Source of the DNA: Gordonia sp. UBA5067
Lineage (GTDB): Bacteria > Actinomycetota > Actinomycetes > Mycobacteriales > Mycobacteriaceae
Assembly (NCBI RefSeq): GCF_002414845.1
Contig: NZ_DIAX01000001.1
Span: 583-13,489 of the forward strand
Direction of reading: 5' to 3'
DNA length: 12,907 nt
The translations under genes and the position numbers were made by a program. The notes beneath the pieces are model-generated. The model worked only from the letters and a program-made list of their open reading frames with translations. It made no database searches and was not told the origin of the DNA. Positions 6,585 to 12,358 of this stretch are shown here, one piece after another. Positions within the stretch are counted from its first letter, which is position 1. The number at the start of each line of letters is the position of its first letter.

Positions 6585-7169
6585 TCAGTTGCCAGTGGCG
6601 TCCGGTGCGGCCAGCAACGGCGTCATCGCGGCCAGCGTGAGCGCCAGCGGGCGGGGCGAGCTGGTGACGCGAGCCATCATGATGGCGCCCTCCAGCGACG
6701 AGACGCATAGCAGTGCGATATCGCCGGCCTCGTCGGGCCGGTGACCGGCGCGCACGAGGGCCTCGGTCAGCAGCGACACCCATTCGCCGACGATCTCGGC
6801 TACGACCGGGCCGAGGTCGTCGTCGGCATACGCCTCTTGCGCCGCGGCGCCGATCGGGCAGCCGGCCGTGTACTCGGTGTCGGCCAACTGATCCCGGTAC
6901 TGCTCGCAGATAGCGCGGTACAAATCGGTGGGCGCCACACCCTGCTCGACGCCCTCGCGGAGGCGGGCGCTGACCAGCCCGCCGACCCAGCGCAGTGCAT
7001 CCGAGAGGAGTTCGGCGCGACCTCCGGGGAAGTGGAAGCCGACCGATCCGCGAGGGCTGCGGCTTTGTTCGAGCACCCCGGCGATCGATGTGCCGGCCAC
7101 ACCGCGCTCACCGATGAGTAGCGCGGCGCCGGTCACCATCCGCTGGCGTGTATCGGTTCTGGCTCCCAC
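6585..7169 (-). CDS. TetR-family regulator, LmrA/YxaF type
   Basis: 194 residues from GTG 7167-7169, with GGAGG on the complement (7175-7179) at 5 bases. The N-terminal helix-turn-helix runs from RQRMVTGAALLIGERGV to SRSPRGSVGFHFPGGRAELL (residues 9-55); the FHFPGGRAEL stretch and the GCPIG motif (103-107) are marks of the LmrA/YxaF branch. In the C-terminal ligand domain the segment VVAEIVGEWVSLLTEALVRA and then AGDIALLCVSSLEGAIMMAR follow the usual dimer helices. It is divergent from the zinc alcohol dehydrogenase with a perfect palindrome in the 60-base gap, so it very likely represses that gene and itself. The inducer is unknown, probably an alcohol or aldehyde related to the dehydrogenase substrate (inference). 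Confidence 0.9.
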   Translation of the reverse strand: MGARTDTRQRMVTGAALLIGERGVAGTSIAGVLEQSRSPRGSVGFHFPGGRAELLSDALRWVGGLVSARLREGVEQGVAPTDLYRAICEQYRDQLADTEYTAGCPIGAAAQEAYADDDLGPVVAEIVGEWVSLLTEALVRAGHRPDEAGDIALLCVSSLEGAIMMARVTSSPRPLALTLAAMTPLLAAPDATGN

Positions 7170-7191
7170 CTGCGCCTCCTGATGGTCGTAG

Positions 7192-7218
7192 AGGTATGCT
7201 ATGTTGCATAGCATACCT
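7192..7218. promoter_or_regulatory. Perfect palindrome between TetR gene and alcohol dehydrogenase
   Basis: AGGTATGCTATG (7192-7203) and CATAGCATACCT (7207-7218) are exact inverted copies around TTG. The 27-bp length and central location in a divergent gap are classic for a TetR operator. Each strand also reads TATGCT within it (7195-7200 on plus; 7215-7210 on minus), a fair -10 box, so binding would close both promoters. No good -35 box is visible for either direction. Confidence 0.85.
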
Positions 7219-7229
7219 AAGGAGATGTC

Positions 7230-8375
7230 ATGCGTGAGCTTACCTACGTCCGAAGCGGCACCCTGGAGTGGCGCGAACGGCCCGCGCCTACCCTGATTGA
7301 GGCGACCGATGCGCTGGTGCGGCCGTTCGTGGCCAGCCGGTGCGACGGTGACACGCTTCCGCTGCACAAGAACGTCACCCGCCCGATGCAGGCCGCCGTC
7401 AAGGTAGGGATGATCGATCCCGTCGTCACCTCGATCGTCGGCGACGTGCCCTTCCACGGGCCGTTCGGCATCGGGCACGAGGCGATCGCCCAGGTCGTCG
7501 AGGTGGGCGCACAGCTCACGAACCTATCGGTCGGCGACATCGTCGTCGTACCGTGGGCCGTTGCCTGCGGAACCTGCTACGAATGCAGTCTCGGATTGAC
7601 CGCCAAGTGCTCGACGATGGCCGCGCAAAGTCCCGGAAAAACCTTGGCCGCCTTCGGCTTTGGGCCCTCTTGCGGCCAATGGGGCGGCATGGTCGCCGAT
7701 ACGCTTCGGGTTCCGTTCGCCGACTTCAACCTGGTTCGGCTCCCCGCCGGGCTCGACCCCCTGCGGGTGGCGTCGGCGAGTGACAATCTCTCCGATGCGT
7801 GGCGCTCGATCGTGCCCCCGCTCGGATTGCGCCCGGGCGGCAAGGTGCTGGTGATCGGCGGCGGCGGGCAGAGCATCGGTCTGTACGCCGCGGGCCTGGC
7901 CGTGGCCCACGGGGCCGCTGTCGTGGACTACCTCGACGACCGCGATGCCCGCTTGGAGATCGCCGACTCGCTGGGCGCCACCGCCCACAAGATCGACAAG
8001 AAGCGCGGCAAATCGATCCTCGCCTCGGTCCCCGACCGCTACGACGTCGTCGTCGAGGCTTCCTCGCAGGCTCAGGGTCTGCGGGATGCGATTCGCGCGC
8101 TGCGCCCGGGCGGCATCTGCACCGGCACCGGCTACTACCTCAACACCGGAACCAAGCTTCCGGTGATGGACATGTACGCCACCAGCGCCACCCTCCACGT
8201 CGGTGTCTCCCACACGCGACCGGCCATGCCCGAGCTTCTCGACTTTGTGGCCACCACCGGCTTCCCCGCCGAGAAGGTGACCACCTTGCTGGCTGACTGG
8301 GATGACGCACCCGAGGCCTACGCCGCGCACACCACCAAGGTTGTGCTGCACCGGCCCACGCTCGACCTGACCTGA
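7230..8375 (+). CDS. Zinc-dependent alcohol dehydrogenase (MDR superfamily)
   Basis: 381 residues; ATG 7230 has AAGGAG (7219-7224) 5 bases upstream. Catalytic-zinc ligands are Cys38 in SRCDGD and His83-Glu84 in GIGHEA; the structural zinc site is complete with Cys113, Cys116, Cys119 and Cys127 (CGTCYECSLGLTAKC). The NAD(P)-binding Rossmann fold shows VLVIGGGGQSIGLYA, followed by VVDYLDDRDARLEIADSLGA, where the acidic residues after the second strand favour NAD+. This makes it a zinc medium-chain dehydrogenase oxidising an alcohol to an aldehyde or ketone; the specific alcohol is not evident. Transcribed away from its TetR regulator. Its last codons, DLT and the TGA stop, lie inside an ACCTG tandem array. 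The protein otherwise looks intact. Confidence 0.92.
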   Translation: MRELTYVRSGTLEWRERPAPTLIEATDALVRPFVASRCDGDTLPLHKNVTRPMQAAVKVGMIDPVVTSIVGDVPFHGPFGIGHEAIAQVVEVGAQLTNLSVGDIVVVPWAVACGTCYECSLGLTAKCSTMAAQSPGKTLAAFGFGPSCGQWGGMVADTLRVPFADFNLVRLPAGLDPLRVASASDNLSDAWRSIVPPLGLRPGGKVLVIGGGGQSIGLYAAGLAVAHGAAVVDYLDDRDARLEIADSLGATAHKIDKKRGKSILASVPDRYDVVVEASSQAQGLRDAIRALRPGGICTGTGYYLNTGTKLPVMDMYATSATLHVGVSHTRPAMPELLDFVATTGFPAEKVTTLLADWDDAPEAYAAHTTKVVLHRPTLDLT

Positions 8376-8423
8376 CCTGACCTGACCTGACCTGGGCCTG
8401 ACCTGACCTGGGCCTGACCTGGG
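8365..8423 (+). repeat. ACCTG pentanucleotide tandem array spanning the ADH stop codon
   Basis: Six ACCTG units (8365-8394), then GGCCTG, two ACCTG units, GGCCTG, one ACCTG and GG. The stop codon of the alcohol dehydrogenase (8373-8375) is part of the array. Because 5 and 3 share no factor, any plus-strand frame through the pure repeat meets TGA every 15 bases, so unit gain or loss cannot extend the protein; the opposite strand (CAGGT) has no stop, which explains a long spurious open frame there. The GGCCTG variants make a higher-order pattern in which the pure runs shorten (6, 2, 1). Confidence 0.95.
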
Positions 8424-8565
8424 TCTTCGTCGGCGGAGCGTGGTGGAGCGTCTCGGTGGCCCGAGATGAGCGGGTGGTCGATCTGCTCGACGACGGCGAG
8501 CAGAAACTGCTGACCGAGGCTTCGCGGTTGGCCGGAGTCGGAATGACCGAAGGTGTGAATGCGCG
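8424..8565. other. Intergenic stretch with possible decayed coding sequence
   Basis: Between the repeat array and the antitoxin there is no complete gene. One plus frame (8423-8572) reads RVVDLLDDGEQKLLTEASRL then AGVGMTEGVNARC and stop. It has an amphipathic, protein-like look, somewhat like the tail of a MarR-type regulator, but no start codon or full domain. This is a weak resemblance only and may be chance. Confidence 0.2.
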
Positions 8566-8739
8566 CTGCTGACCACACTCGACTCGCCACTGGACGCAGT
8601 GGGAGCTTTCATTGCGGTGACGTGCGATGGGCTCGTTGCCGGTGACTTCGCCGACGGATGCTCGGTCGTCGCTTCAGCGCTTGCGCTCGAGAAGGTCCGT
8701 CCACGCTGCGTAGCATGGGTGCTACGATGGCCGTTATGA
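8566..8739 (+). pseudogene. Fragment of an LmrA-type TetR regulator
   Basis: The frame from 8566 reads LLTTLDSPLDAVGAFIAVTC, DGLVAGDFADGCSVVASALA and LEKVRPRCVAWV before TGA at 8737-8739. The order SPxxAVxxF, then a G-D-F/Y-xxGC, then a small-residue VAxxALxxE stretch, matches the middle of the ligand domain of LmrA/YxaF-type TetR proteins, and aligns by eye with the GCPIG region of the intact TetR at 6585-7169. The helix-turn-helix domain and a start codon are missing and the tail after the glutamate looks out of frame. It is therefore a decayed copy, partly overlapped by the antitoxin promoter. Confidence 0.5.
8709..8726. promoter_or_regulatory. Palindromic operator/promoter of the toxin-antitoxin module
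   Basis: CGTAGCA (8709-8715) and TGCTACG (8720-8726) are exact inverted copies around TGGG. The right arm overlaps TACGAT (8723-8728), a -10-like hexamer that would place the transcript start at or near the ATG at 8736. Toxin-antitoxin operons are normally repressed by the antitoxin or complex at such a palindrome; binding here is an inference. Confidence 0.65.
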
Positions 8740-9011
8740 GCACGCCCCAGGAGGAGAGTCTTTCGCAGCGCGAGTTGCGCAATGAGTCTGGACGGGTGCT
8801 CCGGGCTGTCGCCGAGGGGTATTCCTTCGTGCTTACCAATCGCGGGGTGCCGGTCGGTCGCATCGTTCCGCTCGATGCTCCGGCTCCGACGTTGCCTATC
8901 GTGCGGCCGGCGAAGCGTCTCGGTGGCTGGGCGGCGTTGAAGCCGGAACGGACGGAGAGCGATCGTACGATGACGCAGATCCTCGGGGAGTTGCGTGAGG
9001 ATCGCGTGTGA
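8736..9011 (+). CDS. Phd/YefM-family antitoxin of a VapBC-type module
   Basis: 91 residues from ATG 8736: MSTPQEESLSQRELRNESGR, then VLRAVAEGYSFVLTNRGVPV and GRIVPLD. The QRELRN...R.L..V..G..F..T..G.PVGRIVPL pattern is the Phd/YefM N-terminal DNA-binding fold that pairs with many actinobacterial VapC toxins. The C-terminal part (GGWAALKPERTESDRTMTQI) should wrap the toxin active site. ATG 8727 is also in frame but lies in the -10/operator region; with the -10 box at 8723-8728, ATG 8736 as a leaderless start fits better. Its stop overlaps the toxin start by 4 bases. Role: neutralise the neighbouring RNase and repress the operon. Confidence 0.9.
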   Translation: MSTPQEESLSQRELRNESGRVLRAVAEGYSFVLTNRGVPVGRIVPLDAPAPTLPIVRPAKRLGGWAALKPERTESDRTMTQILGELREDRV

Positions 9012-9412
9012 GTGACGCTTCGCTCGTGTACGCGGACACGTCGGCGCTCGGGGCGTTGCTCGTTGCGCAGTCGGAGACTGAGGCGCTGGCGGCCTGGCTC
9101 GACGAGGCGAAGGTCCGGCTTGTTTCGAGCGATCTGCTCGAGACCGAGTTGCGGCGCATGGCCATGCGGGAGGGGCGGGATCAAGAGAAGGTCAGCGCGA
9201 TCCTCGACGGAGTGTCGATTGCTGCGCTCGACAGGGCCACGTACCGCTCGGCAGGGTTTTTACCGATGCGCTATCTGCGTACCCTTGACGCCTTGCACCT
9301 GGAGGCTGCGATACGCCTTGACGTCGAGGCCATCCTCACGTACGACGTGGGGCTTGGTGACGCGGCGAGCGCGGCAGGGCTAGATGTCATTGCTCCGGGC
9401 TTCGGACTCTAA
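9008..9412 (+). CDS. vapC: VapC-family PIN-domain toxin (RNase)
   Basis: 134 residues starting at GTG 9008, which overlaps the antitoxin stop as GTGA. The PIN-domain acidic residues are in place: Asp10 in LVYADTSALG, Glu47 in DLLETELRR, Asp94 in RTLDALHLEAAI and Asp113 in LTYDVGLGDAA. These bind the Mg2+ or Mn2+ ions of a ribonuclease; VapC toxins cut tRNA or rRNA to halt growth. The length is typical (about 130) and no key residue is missing, so the module should be functional. RNA target is unknown. A small hairpin follows the stop codon. Confidence 0.93.
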   Translation: MSDASLVYADTSALGALLVAQSETEALAAWLDEAKVRLVSSDLLETELRRMAMREGRDQEKVSAILDGVSIAALDRATYRSAGFLPMRYLRTLDALHLEAAIRLDVEAILTYDVGLGDAASAAGLDVIAPGFGL

Positions 9413-9413
9413 T

Positions 9414-9434
9414 ACCAGCCTCGCGCGTGCTGGT
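9414..9434 (+). terminator. Small hairpin after the toxin gene
   Basis: ACCAGC (9414-9419) and GCTGGT (9429-9434) form a perfect 6-bp stem with a 9-base loop, starting one base after the toxin stop codon. No T-run follows. Possible terminator, judged by position. Confidence 0.4.
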
Positions 9435-9577
9435 CATCGTGATGTCACCAAAGCCTCGTGGCAGACTCTCAGCTACGCGACGCTGGCTTCTCGGCTCGAC
9501 GAGGCCCTTCCTTGCGATGAAACCTACAATGTCGCAACAGTTGGAAGTGCATCGAGCTCATTTCGAACCTCGACCGA

Positions 9578-9826
9578 TTGGTGGCGGCGGTCGACATCCG
9601 ATCGGTAAGCGAACCGGTCTGGGTCGACGGAACTCGCCTCGCGCCCCGGGTTGACATCACCTGGCCGACACAACCGGTGGAATACGACGGCACTCTCGAC
9701 GTGAACAAGATCGCCGACGACGTCGTCGCTCGCATTCACGGCGACCCCGTCTTCGCCGCTCGCGTCGCCGCTTCGCTGGGCGCCTCCGACGCGAGCGGCG
9801 AAGAAGCTCCACCGCGGCATCCCTGA
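9578..9826 (+). CDS. Hypothetical protein, 82 residues
   Basis: An 82-residue reading frame from GTG 9578, not matched to any family I know. It has an acidic, aromatic first half (VSEPVWVDGTRLAPRVDITW) and a helical second half (DVNKIADDVVARIHGDPVFA) ending in a polar tail; no signal peptide, membrane helix or cysteine is seen. The composition is more protein-like than the opposite-strand frames, which are Arg/Ser rich. A good -10 box, TACAAT (9525-9530), lies about 48 bases upstream, but no ribosome binding site is evident at GTG 9578 and TTG 9575 is an alternative. It is separated from the toxin gene by 165 bases in which no gene is seen and converges on arfB. Real gene likely but not certain. 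Confidence 0.45.
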   Translation: MVAAVDIRSVSEPVWVDGTRLAPRVDITWPTQPVEYDGTLDVNKIADDVVARIHGDPVFAARVAASLGASDASGEEAPPRHP

Positions 9827-9831
9827 GCCAG

Positions 9832-9847
9832 GCCGGACCGTTCCGGC
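9832..9847. terminator. Hairpin between convergent hypothetical gene and arfB
   Basis: GCCGGA (9832-9837) pairs with TCCGGC (9842-9847) around CCGT. It lies in the 43-base gap between two convergent stop codons. The stem is short and no T-run is present, so termination is only suggested. Confidence 0.4.
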
Positions 9848-9869
9848 GGTGGGCTGATGCCGGGACCGA

Positions 9870-10313
9870 CTACTCGGCGTCGCCGGGCGTGCGACGGGCC
9901 TTCTTGACCTCGGCGCGCCGGGTCTTGGCCTCGAGGCGGCGGCGCCGGGAACCGGCGGTCGGACGGGTGGGTCGTCGCGGAACCGCCGGAGCGACCGACT
10001 CCCGCAATACATCGGCGAGCCGTTCGCGGGCCGCGACCCGATTGCGTCGCTGAGCGCGGTCCTCCGAGGCCGTGATCGTCAGGACTGTGCCGTCGAGCCG
10101 CGGCGCCAGCTCGGTCAGTGCTCGGCGGCGCTGCGCGTCGGTGAACGCGGTCGTCGTCGCCAGATCGACGCTGAGCTGGACGCGCGAATCGGTGGTGTTC
10201 ACGCCCTGCCCGCCGGGGCCGGATGAGCGCGAGAACTGCTCGGTCAGCTCCCCCGCGGGGATGCGCAGTCCCTGCGGCGCGCCGGGTCCCGGCGCGATGA
10301 GCAGATCGTCCAT
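9870..10313 (-). CDS. arfB: ArfB (YaeJ) ribosome-rescue peptidyl-tRNA hydrolase
   Basis: 147 residues, close to E. coli ArfB (140). The release-factor catalytic loop SSGPGGQGVNTTDSRVQL carries Gly34-Gly35-Gln36, the GGQ that hydrolyses peptidyl-tRNA in the ribosome. Downstream are the RxxxQRRNR helix and a basic C-terminal tail (RRRRLEAKTRRAEVKKARR) that in ArfB enters the empty mRNA channel of ribosomes stalled at mRNA ends. The small size and lack of a codon-recognition domain separate it from RF1/RF2. Start ATG 10311-10313 (MDDLLIAPG) is preferred because GGGGAG lies about 10 bases upstream; the in-frame ATG at 10322 is almost touching that site. Divergent from the DUF2804 gene with a 43-base gap. 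Single-gene unit. Confidence 0.95.
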   Translation of the reverse strand: MDDLLIAPGPGAPQGLRIPAGELTEQFSRSSGPGGQGVNTTDSRVQLSVDLATTTAFTDAQRRRALTELAPRLDGTVLTITASEDRAQRRNRVAARERLADVLRESVAPAVPRRPTRPTAGSRRRRLEAKTRRAEVKKARRTPGDAE

Positions 10314-10343
10314 GAATGCCATTCTCCCCGGCCACGCCGGTCG

Positions 10344-10349
10344 TAGTCT
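10344..10349 (+). promoter_or_regulatory. -10 box before the DUF2804 gene
   Basis: TAGTCT ends 7 bases before ATG 10357, so transcription would start at or next to the A of the start codon. This predicts a leaderless mRNA. No clear -35 box; GGGTGG between them is only a weak ribosome binding site. Confidence 0.4.
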
Positions 10350-10356
10350 GGGTGGC

Positions 10357-11399
10357 ATGACCGACGACCGGCAGCTCGGCTCTGACATGCGCGGGACCAC
10401 TGAGCCTGAACTCACCGCACCGGTGTCCCTCACCGGGCCGGACGGGAGGCTGAACCGGGCGGCGGTCGGCTTCGCCCGCTCACCGCTGGTCGACACCGAC
10501 GGCATCGGTCGGGGCGTGCGCGGCCGCGGCCGCAACAAACGCTGGGAGTACTGGAATGTCATCACGCCCGCACACATCGTGGGCATAACGGTCTCGTCAA
10601 TCGACTATGCGGCCGTGCACGAGGTGTGGATCTACGATCGCGCAACCGGCGAGGAGGTCGGGAAGGCCGCGGCCGTTGTTCCGCCGCGCGGTGTCGAACT
10701 CCCCGGTTCACTTGCCGCCGGCCTGACCCGGGCGCGAGCCAGGAACCTTCGGATCGACCTGACTCCGCTGACCGGGGCGGGACCCGATTGCAGGCGACGA
10801 TCCCCGGCGCCGCCGTCGACGTCGTCGTGCAGTGTCCCGACGGTCACGACTGCCTCGCGGTCGTCGTGCCGTGGAGCGACACCCGGTTCCAGTACACGGT
10901 GAAAGATGTCGCGCTGCCGGCGACGGGATCGCTGACGATCGGCGACGTGGTGCACCGGCTGCCCGCTGGCCGATCGTGGGCCGTTCTCGATCACGGCCGT
11001 GGCCGCTGGCCCTACGACGTCACCTGGAACTGGGGTGCCGGATCGGGCTGCAGCAATAATCGGGTTATCGGTCTCCAAGTCGGTGGCAAATGGACGGTCG
11101 GCACCGGCATGACAGAGAACGGCATCGTGGTCGACGGCCGACTGCACAAAATCGGTGCGGAATTGTCGTGGCAGTACTCCACGAACGATTTCCGCGCACC
11201 GTGGCGCGTCTCCGGCGGCGGGCTCGAGGCGGAGTTGCGACCCTTTCACGACAAGGTGACCCGGACGAATCTGGGGGTCCTGTCCAGTGCCACCGACCAG
11301 TGTTTCGGCACCTGGTCGGGCACCTACGACACCGGCGCCGAACAAATCGAATTCAGCGGTCTGACCGGGTTTGCCGAGCACGTCCACAATCGTTGGTGA
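10357..11399 (+). pseudogene. DUF2804-family protein gene split by a one-base frameshift
   Basis: The first part starts at ATG 10357 (MTDDRQLGSDMRGTTEPELT) and keeps family character through RGRNKRWEYWNVITPAHIVG, DYAAVHEVWIYDRATGEEVG and RNLRIDLTPLTGAG at about 10782, then becomes Arg/Ser-rich and stops at 10902. The family sequence resumes at about 10782 in the -1 frame (TRLQATIPGAAVDVVVQCPD) and runs through RWPYDVTWNWGAGSGCSNNR, GTGMTENGIVVDGRLHKIGA and WSGTYDTGAEQIEFSGLTGF to TGA 11397-11399. Joined, the product would be about 347 residues, the usual size for DUF2804. One base appears lost near the G-rich stretch 10774-10782. The family is of unknown function with lipocalin-like beta structure. 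Either a recent pseudogene or a base-calling error in a homopolymer; both halves otherwise look well preserved. Confidence 0.8.
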
Positions 11400-11455
11400 G
11401 CGGTCGGTCGGTCAGCAGCCCGCTACGGCACATAGATAGCCCACAATGGGTTTGA

Positions 11456-11602
11456 ATTCGGCACTCTCTGCTGGAGACGCTGGAAATCCTGGGTGATCGA
11501 GAAGCGGTGGACGCTATCGGTGAGGCGGATGCCGATATTGCTGCTGGTCGGGTCTATTCACTGGACGAGGTGGAGGCCGAGCTCCGCGCGAAAGGCGAAG
11601 GA
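11456..11602 (+). pseudogene. C-terminal remnant of a Phd/YefM-type antitoxin
   Basis: After a TGA at 11453-11455 the frame reads IRHSLLETLEILGDREAVDA, IGEADADIAAGRVYSLDEVE and AELRAKGEG. The LxETLEIL-x-D-x-EAVxAIxEAxADIAAGRVYSxDEVxAEL pattern is characteristic of the C-terminal, toxin-binding half of Phd/YefM (RelB-partner) antitoxins. The N-terminal DNA-binding half, start codon, stop codon and toxin gene are all missing; the frame runs on without a stop across the 3' end of the convergent amidohydrolase gene. Homology ends near 11600. This is a scar of a lost toxin-antitoxin operon, distinct in sequence from the intact antitoxin at 8736. The rest of the gap, 11400-11455, has only CGGT triplication and a CATAGATA/ATG that opens a 16-codon frame. 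Confidence 0.65.
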
Positions 11603-12358
11603 TTACTGCCCGAGGTAGAACGCGGCGGCGTTGCCCCAGAACACCGCCGCGGCCTGCTCGGGAGTCAGTACCTGCGCGATGCTTGTGAAGTCTTCGTCGC
11701 GGAAGGGGCGGCGGGCCCGCGTGGAGGGCAGGTCGGTGCCGACCATGAGCGCTGTTGGGTCGACCTCGGTGATCGCCCGGATGACCGCTGCGGGGTCGAG
11801 TTCGACGCGGCCGAAGCCGGTGGCCTTGACTTTCACGCCCTGTTCAACGAGGCGCAGCAGGTTCGGCAGGCCGTCTTCGTGCATGCCGAGGTGGTCGATA
11901 CTGGCGGCCGGCAGCGCCGCGATTCGGCGCGCAAGGTCCTCGTCGATGGTGCGGGCATCGAGGTATAGCTCGGCGTGCCAGCCGGCCAGGTCGTGTACGC
12001 GACGGGCCAGGCGCTCGAGATCGTCCAGGTCGGCCGAGCCGCCCCGTGCGACGTTGAAGCGCACAGCGCGAACGCCAGCCGCGTGGAGTCCGCGAATGCG
12101 TTGGTCGCTGGTGTCGCCGGGGATCTGGGTGACGCCGACATAGGCGGGGCCGAGCGCCTGCAGCGCGTCGACGAGGTATCCCTGGTCGAAGGCCTGAAAG
12201 GATCCAGAGACGACCGCGCCCCCGGTGATGCCCAGTCCGGCGATGCGCTCCCGATAGTCGGTGACGGTGAACGGATCCGGAATGAATCCGTTGTTCGCGA
12301 CCAACGGGTAGCGGGGATCGATGATGTGCAGGTGGGAGTCGAAGACGGGCTGCGTCAC
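11603..12358 (-). CDS. Amidohydrolase-2 family TIM-barrel hydrolase
   Basis: 251 residues from GTG 12356-12358, which overlaps the upstream stop codon as GTGA. The start VTQPVFDSHLHIIDPRYPLV contains the metal-binding HxH (His9, His11) after the first strand; further candidate ligands or acid-base residues are His128 (GWHAELYLD), His156 (IDHLGMH) and Asp209 in VGTDLPSTRARRPF. This is the amidohydrolase-2/ACMSD-like layout: a zinc-dependent barrel cleaving C-C, lactone or ester bonds of small carboxylates. Upstream in-frame starts would lie within the DUF664 gene and add residues without family character. It is a little short of the usual 270-290 residues but has a complete barrel pattern. Coupled to a DUF664 gene; substrate unknown. 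Confidence 0.88.
   Translation of the reverse strand: MTQPVFDSHLHIIDPRYPLVANNGFIPDPFTVTDYRERIAGLGITGGAVVSGSFQAFDQGYLVDALQALGPAYVGVTQIPGDTSDQRIRGLHAAGVRAVRFNVARGGSADLDDLERLARRVHDLAGWHAELYLDARTIDEDLARRIAALPAASIDHLGMHEDGLPNLLRLVEQGVKVKATGFGRVELDPAAVIRAITEVDPTALMVGTDLPSTRARRPFRDEDFTSIAQVLTPEQAAAVFWGNAAAFYLGQ

Noticed and set aside
8365..8423. Possible CRISPR array
   Set aside because: Units are 5 bases and contiguous, with no unique spacers and no cas genes nearby; the Cas2-like fold in this window belongs to the PaaX regulator.
7524..8612. Minus-strand open frame of 362 residues
   Set aside because: Antisense to the alcohol dehydrogenase. It stays open only because the CAGGT complement of the repeat array has no stop codons; the repeat translates as a low-complexity SGQVR-type run.
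10774..10790. Programmed -1 frameshift site in the DUF2804 gene
   Set aside because: No X XXY YYZ slippery heptamer in the proper frame and no clear stimulatory hairpin; a lost base or sequencing error is simpler.
11507..11968. Plus-strand open frame of 153 residues taken as a full gene
   Set aside because: Only the first about 30 residues resemble an antitoxin tail; the rest is antisense to the amidohydrolase and has no homologous character.
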